The notes: generated by a model from the letters alone, not told the origin. A stretch of DNA of 64,000 bases from Astragalus membranaceus (GCA_039519185.1 CM076848.1:34398849-34462848); one strand, 5' to 3'; numbered from the stretch's first letter, positions 20,326-32,400 are shown. Translations and numbers: made by a program.

Positions 20326-20355
20326 TAGTGTGTATGACCCGTGCGCTGCACGGGT
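20325..20355 (-). mobile_element. Helitron 3' terminus (minus orientation)
   Basis: On the minus strand this reads a perfect 8-bp hairpin ACCCGTGC-AGC-GCACGGGT, eight spacer bases and CTAG, with A/T target bases outside. This is the Helitron 3' end signature. The element body lies to the right. Its 5' end is not identified; the minus-strand RPA-like fragment near 29 kb may belong to it. Confidence 0.75.
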
Positions 20356-20751
20356 ATACATTGTCTTTTTAGTAAATTATATGTATAGTCAATATATATT
20401 TGATGCACGTCTAATATTTTTAAACTTTTGACTCTGTATATTCATAGTTACCATAATTGTATTAGTATGATTGACTCAATTCAATTTAGGTATTTGACTT
20501 GACTGAAAAACATAGGGGAAATTATATAATGCAATGAACATAAATAAACACTAAAATGTATTTGCGAATTTATCTTCAAGAATGTTTTTAGTATAAGCTA
20601 AACAATATTTGACATAAATGTAGTTGAAGTATAAGCTAAACAATATTTGACATTTCATAATTGTGGAATAGGTTTCCAACATTCTTAGTTGTTTTTCTTT
20701 TTGTTTGTTTTTTCTTCATGTACCAATAAAAATACAGGTATTTGTGACTTA

Positions 20752-21124
20752 AAAACAATTTTATGAAATAACTAAAAAATTATATACACATGTCACTTAT
20801 ATATATATATATATATATTATTTACAAAAAATATAGAAACTTATATAATGATTGATTTATTTCAATCATGAATTATATTAAAGTATAATAATTTATATAT
20901 AAATATCAATGTTTTTTATGTAAAATATTATGAAGTCTTGTAAAATTTCATCTGAAGAATTATATATACCTTACCAAAAGAAAATTATAATTATTTTTTA
21001 ACAAAATATTTGATAATTTTTTTACCATGTAATTGTAGTTTTGTGTTAAGCATCGTATATATTTAATTATTTTTAGTAATACGCCAAGAGTTTATCCTTG
21101 AGTTATACTTTTAGCATCCATTTT
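20752..21124. repeat. Direct repeat copy 1 (373 bp), empty-site copy
   Basis: It starts AAAACAATTTTATGAAATAA and ends TTTTAGCATCCATTTT. The same sequence resumes at 25644, one base after the copia 3' LTR, and ends at 28321. Copy 1 lacks the MITE and the Helitron found in copy 2. It occupies the place where the copia 5' LTR and primer site should be. Confidence 0.85.
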
Positions 21125-21144
21125 ATTTATTTTTATTGAAGATA

Positions 21145-24100
21145 ATGGCTTCTACTATTGGAACCGTCAAGGTTGGTAAATATGAAATCGAAAAGTTTAA
21201 TGGAAAAAATGATTTTTCCTATTGGAGGATGCAGATGAAAAATCTGCTTATTTCACAAAAGTTGCACAAGGCGTTAGCGGGAAAAGAACAGAAACCTGTG
21301 GATATGAAGGATGAGGATTGGGAAGAATTAGATCTCGAAGCACGAGCTGCCATAATCTTATGCCTTGAGAGGGACGTTGCGTTCTTGGTAAATGAAGAAG
21401 CAACAGCGGCTGGCGTGTGGTCAAAGTTAGAGAATAATTTCATGACGAAAACTCTAACAAATCGGATCTACTTGAAATCCAAATTGTATACATGCAAGAT
21501 GGATGAAGGCACCTCAATCCAGGATTATGTCAACAAGTTTGATAGGATCATATCAGACTTGAAAGATATAGAAGTTAAGATTGATGAAGAAGACCAAGCA
21601 CTCATGCTACTGCTTTCATTACCGGAGTCCTATGAAAATCTAGTTCAGACATTGATGCTTGTGGGTGATACTCTAACCATGGATGAGACTAGAACATCAC
21701 TTTTAGCGGATGATCTTCGAAAGGTTGCTACAAGTGGGATGTCTAGCAGTGGAAGATAATACAAGGAACAAGCTCAAGGACTGTTTGCTACTAGAGGGAG
21801 GACAAATGAAAGAGGACAAAACAGGGGAAAGAAATCTAGATCAAAATCTAGAGCTCCTGCGGAAAGAACATGCTTTAAATGTGGTGAGCTTGGGCACTTT
21901 AAAGCAAACTGTCCAAATAAGAGGGTATTATTTAAGAAGCAGAACAACCAAGGCAACAACTCCAAATCCAAACAACAAGATTTGTCAGAGGCGAGTTATG
22001 TCTCAAATGATGAAGATGATTGTTTCTCTGCCTCGGAGAAAGACCATGATATTTCCGGTAAGTGGATGCTTGATTCAGGAGCCTCACACCATATGTGCCC
22101 AAACAAGAATTGGTTTACTACCTACCAAAGTACAGACGGTGGAACCGTTTTAATGGGAAACAACCATGGCTGTAAAATTATGGGGTATGGTACAATAAGA
22201 ATCAAGATGCATGATGGGACAGTGAGAACTCTGATGAATGTGAGACATGTTCCAAATTTGCGAAAAAACCTTATTTCTCTTGGTGTACTAGAGGAAAATG
22301 GTTGCAAAATAACTATGGAAAACAGAGTTTTAAAAGTTGTACGTGGTTCGTTGGTTGTGATGAAGGGAATTCGTCATAGAAATCTTTATCCTCTTATGGG
22401 TGAAACTGTCACGGGAGATTTGGCAGTTGGAATTAGTGGAAGTAAAGATCAAACAGAATGCACAAGGATATGGCACATGCGCCTTGGGCATATGTCAGAA
22501 AAGGGTCTATCATTGCTTAGTGGGAAAGGCTTGTTGAAGAACATGAAGAAGCCATGCATGGAATTTTGTGAACATTGTGTGTATGGAAAAGCACATCGAT
22601 TGAATTTCTCTACAAGCAAGCACAAAAGCAGAGGGTTGTTAGACTATGTGCATACTGATGTTTGGGGTCCGGCAAAAGTTACTTCTAAAGGTGGTTCCAG
22701 GTACTTTGTTACATTTGTTGACGATCATTCCAGGTATGCTTGGATTTACTTTTTTAAGCACAAGAATGAGGTATTTGATATTTTCAAGTGTTGGAAAGCA
22801 ATGGTTGAAAACAGAACGGGTAGAAAATTGAAAACTATGAGGTCCGACAATGGTACAGAATATACTGAAGGAGCCTTCAAGAAGTTCTGTGATCAGGAAG
22901 GCATTGTGAGACACTGGACAGTCAAAGGCACACCTCAACAGAATGGAGTCGCGGAAAGATTGAACCGTACACTACTTGAAAAGGCAAGGTGTATGCACTC
23001 TAATTCTGGGTTAGGTAGAGAATGGTGGGCAGAATCGATTGCTACAGCTTGTTACATAGTGAATCGATCCCCACATTCTTCTTTAGATGGAGACACGCCT
23101 TATAGGGTGTGGTCAGGTGAACATGCTGATTATGACAAACTCAAAGTCTTCAGATGCACAGCCTACTATCACGTCAAGGTTAACAAGCTTGATAATAGAG
23201 CCAAGAAAGCTATCTTCCTAGGATATGCACAAGGGGTCAAAGGATATCGCCTTTGGAGTATAGAAGATTCTAAGTTTGTGATTAGCAGGGATGTTACCTT
23301 TGACGAAAAATCTATGGTGCCTAATGATGGTGATGTTAAAATATTAAATAATCAAGTAGTTGAGATAGAATATAAAGACCAACCAGATTCTAGTCATGTT
23401 CAGGTGGAGCATCCTGGTGTTACTCAAGATGAGGAGGAGGAGGATGAGCTTGATCATGAGGAGGTTCACCAGGAAAATACACATACCTTACAGCAGCAAC
23501 AGCAAGAATCTTTGGATACCACTAGGCCAAAGAGGAATTATAAAGTAGTTCAGAAGTTTGGGTCAGACAAACCTCTGAGGCACTACGGGCAGGTTAACTT
23601 AGTAGAATATGCACTCTTAGTTGAAGATGATGAGCCAGTCACCTTCAAACAAGCTATCAAAGACAAAGATAGAGAGAGTTGGTTGGTTGCTATGGAGGAA
23701 GAGATGCAGTCTCTTTATAAGAACAAGACATGGGAGGTGGTCCTATTGCCCGTGGGGAAGTCTGCTATTGGTTGTAAGTGGGTGTATAAAAGAAAAGAAG
23801 ATCATACCAAGGCACGCGGTATAAGGTATAAGGCTAGGCTAGTGGCCAAGAGGTTTGCACAAAAGGAAGGGGTTGATTACAATGAGATATTTTCTCCAGT
23901 GGTAAAACATACTTCTATTCGGGTGCTATTAAGTCTTATTGCTCATGGTGATCTTAAGCTAGAACAACTTGATGTGAAGACGGCCTTCTTGCATGGTGAC
24001 TTGGATGAAGAAATATATATGCACCAACCTGAGGGATACAAGGTTGAGGGTAAGGAAAGTCATGTGTGTCGTTTGAGAAAATCACTATATGGATTGAAGC

Positions 24101-25192
24101 AATCTCCTCGACAGTGGTACAAGCGATTTGACTCTTTCATGATAAAACAAGGATTCTCCAGAAATGATTATGACAGTTGTGTCTATATTCAGAAGCTTCA
24201 TGGAGGTGATTATATTTATCTTCTATTGTATGTGGATGACATGCTTATTGCTTCAATAAGCAAGGTGGAGATAGATATGTTAAAATCTCAACTTGGTAAA
24301 GAGTTTGAGACGAAAAACTTAGGCGTTGCCAATAAAACACTGGGTCTGGAGATTAGAAGATCGGCCGAACCGAAAATTGTTCTTAAGTCAGAAAGACTAT
24401 ATAGAACGAATTATTGAAAGGTTTGGGATGAAAGGTGCTAAGTCGGTGGTTACTCCATTAGCTCTACATTTTAGGCTCTCTAGTAAACAATCTCCTCCTA
24501 CAGAGGAAGATAACACATACATGGAACATGTACCTTATGCTAGTGCGGTTGGCAGTTTGATGTACGCCATGGTGTGTACACGCCCAGATATTTCACAAGC
24601 AGTCAGTGTTGTCAGTAGGTTCATGGCGAATCCGGGAAAGGCACATTGGGAAGCAGTGAAGTGGATTTTGAGGTACTTGAAAGGTACCATTAACAGTGGT
24701 TTGTGTTTCGGTGGAGATACATGTCAAATAAGTGGTTTCGTTGATTCAGATTATGCTGGTGATCTAGATAAACGACGATCTACTACTGGCTATGTGTTTA
24801 AAATACATGGTGCTCCAGTTAGTTGGCGGTCGATGATACAGTCTACAGTGGCACTATCTACTACAGAGGCTGAATATATGGCAGTAGCAGAAGGAGTAAA
24901 GGAAGCATTGTGGCTGAGGGGTCTTCTAGATAATATGGGTATTCAACAAGAATGCGTGAAACTGAGGTGTGATAGTCAAAGTGCTATTCACTTGGCTAAG
25001 AATCAGGTTCATCACGCTCGCACCAAGCATATCGACATAAGGTATCATTTTCTCCGGGATGTCGTAGAGGAAGGTCATATTTCTCTTACGAAGGTACACA
25101 CTGATGAGAATCCAGCCGATATGTTGACCAAGGTTGTTAAAGGTGGTAAGTTCCAACATTGTTTGGAATTGCTCCATATTCAAACATGTTGA
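21145..25192 (+). pseudogene. Copia gag-pol polyprotein, one nonsense codon and one frameshift
   Basis: Start MASTIGTVKVGKYEIEKFNG, a Tnt1-like gag. TAA at 21757-21759 interrupts the frame (SSGR-stop-YKEQ). The same frame then continues with the CCHC knuckle CFKCGELGHFKANC, protease WMLDSGASHHM, integrase (HMRLGHMSEKGL ... CEHCVYGKAHR; MRSDNGTEY; GTPQQNGVAERLNRTLLEKA) and RT (LDVKTAFLHGDLDEEIYM; LLLYVDDMLIA). Near 24375-24385 the reading shifts by one base. RNase H continues from FLSQKDYIERIIERFGM to CDSQSAIHLAKNQVHHARTK and ends LLHIQTC. Every domain is present in order at normal length, about 1,350 codons, so only two lesions separate it from an intact frame. The TAA could be a CAA codon after C-to-T change. 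Confidence 0.9.
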
Positions 25193-25262
25193 GTTTGGTG
25201 CAGCTGGTTCACATGATGAAATTTGTTCATCCAAAATTTGATTGTTTTTTCAAATTATGAAC

Positions 25263-25274
25263 GAGGTGGAGAAT
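25263..25274 (+). other. Copia polypurine tract
   Basis: GAGGTGGAGAAT directly precedes the LTR start TGTGGGAATATT. This purine-rich stretch is where plus-strand DNA synthesis would start. Confidence 0.6.
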
Positions 25275-25643
25275 TGTGGGAATATTTAGTAAAAGCTAAA
25301 TATGGAAAGTTGAATACAAAGTTACTCCAGTGAAATTAAGGAGTAATAATAGGAAGGACATCAAATTGAGAGGCTTATGTTTATGTGTAATGTAGTTCTC
25401 TTAATTTATAGTATGTAGCTTACTATATAAACTTTGTCTCGGTTTGTCAGTTGTTACGACAACGAAAAAAACATAGGGTGTAACAAAGTGAGTTTTCATT
25501 GTATTAACAACTTTAATCTTACTTCAGATATTCATATTTCTTTGTACAATTATTGTTCAGGCTACATTGAGTCTTGTTCAACTTTAGTGAGGGTCGTATT
25601 TCATATCATTATTAGAAGCCCAATTTCCGCTGCGACTCCAACA
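25275..25643 (+). repeat. Copia 3' LTR, 369 bp
   Basis: It starts TGTGGGAATATTTAG after the polypurine tract, has a TATATAAAC promoter-like site near 25423, and ends CGACTCCAACA. The next base (25644) begins repeat copy 2. No second LTR exists in the window. Confidence 0.75.
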
Positions 25644-25737
25644 AAAACAATTTTATGAAATAACTAAAAAATTATATATACATGTCACTTATATATATAA
25701 ATATATATATTATTTACAAAAAATATAGAAACTTATA

Positions 25738-26053
25738 GGCTAAAGTGCTCCCGGGGTCCCTTATCTTTATTTAAAGTAACGAATTAGTCCTTTATGTTTT
25801 TTTTGTCCCAAATAAGTCCTTTATCTTTCAAATTTTTGACACATAAATCCTTTTCCGTTAACAGTGCTGATTTATGTGTCAAAAAAAAGGATTTATGTGT
25901 TAAAAATTTGAAACATAAAGGACTGATTTGGGACAGAAAAGGATTTATGTGTCAAAAATTTAAAACATAAAGGACTGATTTGGGACAAAAAAAAGATAAA
26001 TGACCAAATCGTTACTTTAAATAAAGATAAGGGACCCCGGGAGCACTTTAGCC
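25738..26053. mobile_element. Foldback MITE of Mutator type, 316 bp, 9-bp TSD
   Basis: The first 45 bases (GGCTAAAGTGCTCCCGGGGT and onward to AACGA) are the exact reverse complement of the last 45. The middle is also largely self-complementary, so the whole element folds into one hairpin. AAACTTATA occurs on both sides (25729-25737 and 26054-26062) and only once in the empty site of copy 1 (near 20848). A 9-bp TSD points to Mutator transposase. It has no coding capacity. Confidence 0.9.
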
Positions 26054-26162
26054 AAACTTATATAATGATTGATTTATTTCAATCATGAATTATATTAAAG
26101 TATAATAATTTATATATAAATATCAATGTTTTTTATCTAAAATATTATGAAGTCTCGTAAAA

Positions 26163-28162
26163 TCTACTATAGATTTATACAAATTCACCACATATGATTT
26201 TACCAATACCCCCATTCTATCTAAAAGACACCTCAAATTTTTGAGGGTAAAAATGTTATTACACTCTATTTCTTCTTTTTTTCTCTTTATTCTTACACTC
26301 TTTTTCTTACTTTTCACTTTTCTCTTACACTCTCTTTCTTCCTTTTTTCTCTTTCTTCTTACACCCTCTTTACTCATTTTCACTTTTCTTTTACACTCTC
26401 TTTCTTCCTTTTTTTCTTTTTACTTTACTTTTCCCATAAATAATTATCCTCTTTCTCTTATCACTTCACTTTAATTCTTTTAACTAAATTTCTAAATTTA
26501 TACAAACACTACTTTAATTAAAAAATTTTGAAGACTACTACTATAAACCTACTATCTAAAAAACAAGAAGACTTAATGACTATTTAAATTAATAATTAAT
26601 ATTTAAAACAAATATCTCTTATTGATAATCTAATATCTAACTTTTATTATCTACTATAATCTACTAATCAACTAAAATAATCAATTGAAACTACGAGATA
26701 ACTGCACTGATAAATAAAAAACACGGGATAACTGCAGTGATGTATAAAAAAACACGGGATTAATATTTACCATTTATATTTATAATTTTTTTTGACAATT
26801 TATAATTAATATTTACCATTGATAATTATAATTTTGGAAAACTACTATAAAACTACTATCTAAAAAAACACGTGTTAACTGCAATAATCTACTATAATCT
26901 ACTATAATCTACTAATCAACTCAAATAATCTAATATAAAAATACGGGATAACTGCAATAATCTACTAATCAACTCAAATAATCAATTGAAACTATGAGAT
27001 AACTGCAATGATATATAAAAACACACGGGATAACTACACAAATATATAAAAAGACAAATGATTAGTATTTGTCATTGATAATTAAATTTTTGGAAGACTA
27101 CTATAAACCTACTATCTAAAAAACAATAATATTTAATGACTATTTAAACTACTGATTAATATTTAAAATAATTATTTCTTATTGATAATCTACTATCTCT
27201 CTTTTACTATTTACTATAATCTATTAATCAACTAAAATAAATAATTGAAACTACAAGATAACTGCGCTGATATATAAAAAAACACGAGATTAATATTTGT
27301 CATTGATAATTAAATTTTTTGAAACCTACTACTACAAACCTACTATCTAAAAAATAAGCAGGCTTAATGACTATTTAAATTACTAATTAATATTTAAAAC
27401 AATTATTTCTTATTGATAATCTACTATCTAACAAATTTACTATCTACTATAATCTATTATCAACTAAAATAATCAATTGAAACTACCAGATAACTACACA
27501 GATATATAAAAAACACAGGGATAACTGCAGTGATATATAAAAAAACACGGGATTAATATTTGTCATTGATAATTATAGTTTTTGAAAACTACTATTTAAA
27601 ACACACATGACAAATATTTGTCACTAATACCTAAAAAAGGACAAATAATCTACTATCTATCTTTCACTATCTACAATAACCTACTAATCTACTCAAATAA
27701 TCAATTGAAACAATGAGATAACTGCACTGATACATAAAAAACACTGGACAACTGCACTGATATATAAAAAATACGGGGATAATTGCAATGATATATATAA
27801 AAACACGGGATAATTGCACTGATATATAAAAAAACATGGGATAACAACACTGATATATAAAAAAACACTGCACTAATATATAAAAACACACAGGATAAAT
27901 GCACATATTGTTTTTAAATGATACTTTTACATTTGTAGTTTTAATATTTATCAATTTTTTATTTGAAACTCCTTTCTTATCTACTTTAAATTTTTCTTTA
28001 TTTTCACGGGGTAATGTTCAGACTATTTAACTACTGTCAAAATTCATTCCTAAAAAGAACACGAGATTTTAGATTAATGAGATTTCAAACTAACGTTTCT
28101 ATTTGAGGTAATGGTATGACGTAACGCGATCGGCCCGTGCGGATGCACGGGTATAGTACTAG
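26163..28162 (+). mobile_element. Non-autonomous Helitron, exactly 2,000 bp, borders proved by an empty site
   Basis: The 5' end TCTACTATAG follows host A; the 3' end has hairpin CCCGTGC-GGAT-GCACGGG (28134-28151), seven bases and CTAG (28159-28162), followed by host T. In repeat copy 1 the target reads GTAAAATTTCATC without interruption, which fixes both borders to the base and shows no TSD, as expected for rolling-circle insertion. It encodes neither Rep nor helicase. The interior is AT-rich with repeated phrases such as AATCTACTATAATCTACTAA and GATAACTGCA(C/G)TGATATATAAA. Confidence 0.95.
26575..27900. repeat. Degenerate internal tandem repeat of the Helitron
   Basis: A compound unit 'CTACTATCTA...ATAATCTACTAATCAACTAAAATAATCAATTGAAAC...GATAACTGCAxTGATATATAAAAAACACGGGAT' recurs about every 200-290 bp, five to six times. 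The submotif GATAACTGCA...ATATATAAAAA(C)ACACGGG is further amplified at 27700-27900. Minus-strand open frames here come from this repetition. Confidence 0.7.
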
Positions 28163-28321
28163 TTTCATCTGAATTATATATACCTTACCAAAAGAAACTT
28201 ATATAATGATAATTTTTTTTACCATGTAATTGTAGTTTTGTGTTAAGCATCGTATATATTTAATTATTTTTAGTAATACGCCAAGAGTTTATCCTTGAGT
28301 TATACTTTTAGCATCCATTTT

Positions 28322-28829
28322 CTACATTTAAAATTAATATGTTAAAAATACTAAAATTTCCTTAGATAAAAAATCTCTATAAATCACAATTGTGGGAGAG
28401 ATTGAAAGAGGAGTGACAAAAAAACAAAATGAGTATATTTGAGTTATTAATGATGTAGTCAGAAAATTTGGTCATAAAAAAGAGTTGAACCAATATACTT
28501 TAGTTCGATTTAATTTTATATTTGAAGGGAAAACTATAAAAAAAAGTAAATATAAGAAGTTTGAAGCATTAAATGATAAACAGTTTTTGAGAATTCATAA
28601 TTACCTCCAGGCTATATGTATGGTCTGACAGCACCGAAATTGTATGTAGTCCGTGGATAATGTGAAACACCCATAAGCATAAACAACCATTTGATTTTGT
28701 GTTCACACAAATATTGTGCTGAAAATTAAAAGACTTGATTTAGTAAACGTGAAAAACCGCATTGGAAACGACTAATAAAAAAAGGAATTTTTCTATGAAT
28801 TCTATGCAATGCGGGTAGACAGATTAGAA
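28322..28829. other. No recognisable gene
   Basis: AT-rich sequence downstream of repeat copy 2. It may be the 3' portion of the decayed minus-strand Helitron gene that follows, but I could not align it. Confidence 0.35.
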
Positions 28830-29262
28830 AAGAAAATTAAGAAATCAATAAATTGTTTAAGAGACGATGATGATGAAGCTGAGCCAACATCAGCCACATA
28901 CTTCCGTTTGAGCCGGGGAGTTACTTCCTCAATATCGGTAGTAATATCCACCGTATCCCTTCCTTTATCGCATGGTGCTAACTCATCTACGGATCTCTAA
29001 ACTTTCCTATCAAATCATGCATATAAAAAATAAAGAATTTTTTAAACCAATTAAATAATATTACGTATATATGTGGTTTAAAGTTACATGATCATTTGGA
29101 ATGTAACAGTTAGATCAATCAGAGTTTTTGGAGTGCAATGGATACCTGTGCCAAATCTCCACCATCCATCTGCATGCTCACTGTTTCTTCAGATGGAGTG
29201 TTACTAAGAAGCGGTATGTCCGGAGAAGGACCAGATGCAACCTGAAGGCATTCGATTAATTG
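28830..29262 (-). pseudogene. RPA1-like (Helitron-associated) gene fragment, C-terminal exons
   Basis: On the minus strand an exon at about 29245-29150 reads ASGPSPDIPLLSNTPSEETV then SMQMDGGDLAQ, followed by a GTATCC donor. The next, at about 29000-28840, reads VDITTDIEEVTPRLKRKYVA then DVGSASSSSS. This mirrors the last exons of the complete RPA1-like gene at 46.7 kb (DLSNDSDITPKLKRP). Only the low-complexity C-terminal part is recognisable and no start or stop can be fixed. It is probably cargo of the minus-oriented Helitron whose 3' end is at 20325. Confidence 0.5.
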
Positions 29263-29599
29263 TGAGACTAAAGCTGTTAGAGGATAAATACTCGAATAAT
29301 CAGTCCAACCAACATTTGTAACATGACTGTACTAAGACAAACAATACAAAGTCTGAATTAAACAGTGATTCTATTAGAGGATAAATATCTCTCCATAATT
29401 CTTCATGTCAGATATTGTATACCTCTGCGCCACAGATAAGAAATCGGACTGAGTATATTGTTATACTTGGTATCCTGACTAACAATAATATTTGGTGAAG
29501 CGACAGCTTGGGACACCCTAATTACATGAAAAGAACATACCCGCATTTAGTTATATAACATCAAAAAAGGAATTATATGTAATTTATGAGTTAATGAAC

Positions 29600-30140
29600 A
29601 ACGTGGCAATAAGATCTATAAATGCTCTGATATATTATTTGAAATCTGAAAATTTAAATTAAATGCAATAAAACTATCAAAGGAGAAAATAAATGCACTA
29701 ATATCCTAGATCGATATATAAAAAGTTACCAAACTGAAATGAAAATCTCTTTAATCCTATTCAAAACTAGAAAATAAATCTATCTATTAATAATACATTT
29801 GAGAATAATCTATTTTAGGATTATTCCAAATGTCAACAACTTATCATGCCACCTGATCAAACTAAAAGATGTGTCATCATTTTTAATCATATGTGTTGGA
29901 GACATAACAATAAAATTTAAATCAAAAAGAAAGTAAAAAAACTTACCAAAACGAATTTTATATACTCCTGATATAAATGCTTTGATATATTATTTGAAAT
30001 CTAAAATTTTAAATTAAATGCAATAAAACTATCAAAGGAGAAAATAAATGCACTAATATCCTAGATATATAAAAAGTTACCAAAACTGAAATGGAAATAT
30101 CTTTAATCCTATTCAAAACCAGAAAATAAAATGGAAATCT
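29600..30140. repeat. 170-bp direct repeat with a Helitron 5' end between the copies
   Basis: The block 'ATAAATGCTnTGATATATTATTTGAAATCT...GCAATAAAACTATCAAAGGAGAAAATAAATGCACTAATATCC...AAAGTTACC...CTATTCAAAAC(T/C)AGAAAATAAA' occurs at 29617-29778 and again at 29976-30128. The interval starts at 29779 with TCTATCTATTAATAATACAT, which matches the start of the large Helitron at 42598. Confidence 0.65.
29779..29845 (+). mobile_element. Helitron 5' terminus (plus orientation), fragment
   Basis: TCTATCTATTAATAATACAT, then a hairpin CATTTGAGAATAATC/GATTATTCCAAATG, preceded by host A. It corresponds to the 5' end of the Helitron at 42598, including the hairpin. Its 3' end could be the plus-oriented terminus at 39871, but the nested rearrangements prevent proof. 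Confidence 0.5.
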
Positions 30141-31029
30141 CTTTAATTTTATTCAAAACAAGAACATGAAATTCTAATGTTTTTAGTTATAATACGTTGA
30201 ACTTTTTAAAAAAATATATTAATTTTGTACATAACACCATATGTCTTTGAGAATGTTTAAAGGCAAAAGAATTTTGTTTTTTATTTTTCATAAATTTCAA
30301 ATGCATAAACAATTTTGAATGTGTTTCTAACAGGAAAAAGTTAATTAGGTTGTCACGAGGATGATTGTCTATCCATACTTAATCATTTGCTTTGACAATA
30401 CATGTGCATCCCATGATTCAGTTCTAGCAATTGCGTACTGTTAATTTGTACGGTACAAGGAGGATCTAATACAATAATTACAAAAGATTTGTTGACTCAT
30501 AACTTAGTCAGCGTCTACTAATACAAAGGGTAAAACTAGAATAGATACAACTATCTAAAATATCTTATATATTATAAACCAACAGACACATCACCAGACA
30601 CAAAATAATATGTCATTGATGACATATTTCCACCTCACCCGTTTTTGACAACTTGGCATCTGACTCAACCTCCATTAAATACGAAATCTCATCTCTTAAT
30701 TGGCTTTAGAGGTGTCATAACTTCAAAACCGAATTTTATTAATACAGCAATTAAAACCGTGAGTCATCATTGACTAACAATTATGAAAACGTTTCATGCT
30801 CATGTTGTGACAATTAATGGTCTATTGAATGCATATATCATGTTGGAGAAATTTCCAAAATATATTTGGAAGATTGCAATGGTTAGATAAAATTAATGAC
30901 ATCAGGATGACATATATATGCGTTTGGTACAATGGTCCTGTTGTGGTATTTTTGCTTGTGTGATGTGACTCGAGTTTGATTCTTGCATCCCATTCTTTTT
31001 GTGTGTATTAAAATCGAATTTTAACAAAC
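30141..31029. other. AT-rich DNA, tRNA-like SINE fragment on the plus strand near 30911
   Basis: No gene. 30911-30985 reads TTTGGTACAATGG...GAGTTTGATTCTTGC, a degraded A-box/B-box pair typical of tRNA-derived SINEs. Confidence 0.35.
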
Positions 31030-31112
31030 TTAAAATGAAAAGTGGCATGAGGAGGAATTGAACCTGAGTCCTATAATGAAGAGGCACAAGCGCTAACCAC
31101 TTCGCCAACAGT
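31030..31112 (-). mobile_element. tRNA-derived SINE head, minus strand
   Basis: The minus strand reads GGCGAAGTGGTTAGCGC (A box) and AGGTTCAATTCC (B box), about 35 bases apart, with a cloverleaf-like layout but extra bases and no acceptor stem that I can close. This points to a SINE or tRNA pseudogene rather than a working tRNA. A T-rich segment follows on that strand. Confidence 0.4.
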
Positions 31113-31785
31113 CACATTGTGTCATTGAAACAACGCGGATCCGATTTAATGGTTCCGGTTGAACATTGCAAAGACCTTTTTCAAGAGTTGTTTCCCTACA
31201 CCAATTGGCATGAGTTTCTCTATAAATAAAGACACTTTTGGGCAGAGAATAGAACACGAATTTTCATGTTTACATTACCCAAAATTCTGCCAAAATTAAT
31301 ATCTAAGTCATTTCTTCTTTTCTCTAGTGCACGAGAGTAATTGAGGAAACTTTATTCCGTAAACTACCATTGATCGATACGCTTGGTATGGGTATGCAGA
31401 CCATGTCAAGGAACTCCATTGTATCCTAAAGGGGATTTGCTGGTCATCCTATTGCATCCAATCTAGAGTGATTGGTGGGGGACGAATCGAACCTAAAGCT
31501 TAGTGTCATACACGCCTTGGAGTCTTGTGCAATGATGAATTTATCTTCTCCTTGTTATTTATCCTACATGTTATTCACAATTATTGATACTAATAATTTT
31601 CTACGTTTTGTTGTTCTTCTTAGTTGCAACATTATTATTCCCACCAACAAATTGTTCTCACATATCACATATACAGTTCACATCCATTCACCTAAATAAA
31701 CAAATTCATGGTCAACACCTCTATTTTAGTAATTTGGATTTATTGTTAATTGATACGCGTGTTTCCCACTGTTTCCTAATTTTCA
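31113..31785. other. No recognisable gene
   Basis: Contains TATAAATAAAG near 31222 and leader-like text. Small frames (31472-31699) resemble nothing known. Confidence 0.3.
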
Positions 31786-32000
31786 GCTTAAGATTTATCT
31801 ATAAGGGTGTGGTGTACCTAATGACTAGCATGGCTGTTGCGGCCAACCTGGGTGAGTATCGATCAACTAACCATGCTTGGAAGCTTCTCTTTAAGAGGAT
31901 CTGTCATCAAGAGAGTGGACATCAGTTTAGTCCTTCCATACGTTTACACATTCACGCTGCCGGCAGACATGCCGACTTACAAGAAGTTGTTGAACTAATG
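31786..32000 (+). pseudogene. RPA1-like gene fragment, OB-fold exon
   Basis: Reads GVVYLMTSMAVAANLGEYRS then TNHAWKLLFKR, and after a shifted stretch FSPSIRLHIH. It parallels exon 2 of the RPA1-like gene at 44.3-44.56 kb (GVVYYMSNFGPEANDGEYRS TNHAFKLKFKR). The start of the exon is deleted and a frameshift lies near 31900. It is interrupted near 32000 by unrelated sequence. A second-generation Helitron relic. Confidence 0.65.
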
Positions 32001-32343
32001 GTGTGTTTGGTAGCCATGAAAACCTAGAGAGAAAAAGAAAAGGAAAGAAAAGTAAGAGAATATACCATTTTCCTTTGTTTGGTTGCTTTATAATAAAATA
32101 AGAAAGAAAGAATAGTTTTAGTGGGACCCATTTTGAGATGAATATTAAGGGAAAACCCAATTTTTTATGTAAATGACATTTTTAACCTTGCACTAAAATT
32201 AATGTGTTGCAATAAAAAAATATATTACTTTTTTTATTAAAGGTTAATTTTGTCATTTTCAACATATACACTTTTCTTATATCTTATTTTTTTCTCCTAT
32301 CAAACAAGGGAAGAGAAACATCTCATTTTCTACTTAAATGTGC

Positions 32344-32400
<57 letters not shown>

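Larger units (their letters stand above)
21125..25643 (+). mobile_element. Ty1-copia retrotransposon lacking its 5' LTR
   Basis: It consists of gag-pol, polypurine tract and one 3' LTR (25275-25643). No LTR or TGGTATCAGAGC primer site precedes gag; instead the leader (ATTTATTTTTATTGAAGATA) joins directly to repeat copy 1. The gag-pol gene has a nonsense codon and a frameshift. The element is therefore defective both structurally and in coding. Confidence 0.85.
25644..28321. repeat. Direct repeat copy 2, split by a MITE and a Helitron
   Basis: Matches copy 1 in three pieces: 25644-25737, 26063-26162 and 28163-28321. Differences are few, apart from about 20 missing bases near 28195. The two interruptions sit at positions where copy 1 is uninterrupted, so they arrived after the duplication. 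Confidence 0.85.

Noticed and set aside
27667..27954. Cys/Tyr-rich minus-strand frame resembling a repetitive peptide
   Set aside because: Reverse reading of the Helitron's internal ATATATAAAAACACGGG repeats.
26123..28162. CRISPR-like or CENP-type satellite array
   Set aside because: Units are irregular and bounded exactly by Helitron ends; plant genome context excludes CRISPR.
31030..31112. Functional tRNA on the minus strand
   Set aside because: A/B boxes are present, but arms do not pair into a complete cloverleaf; treated as a SINE head or tRNA pseudogene.
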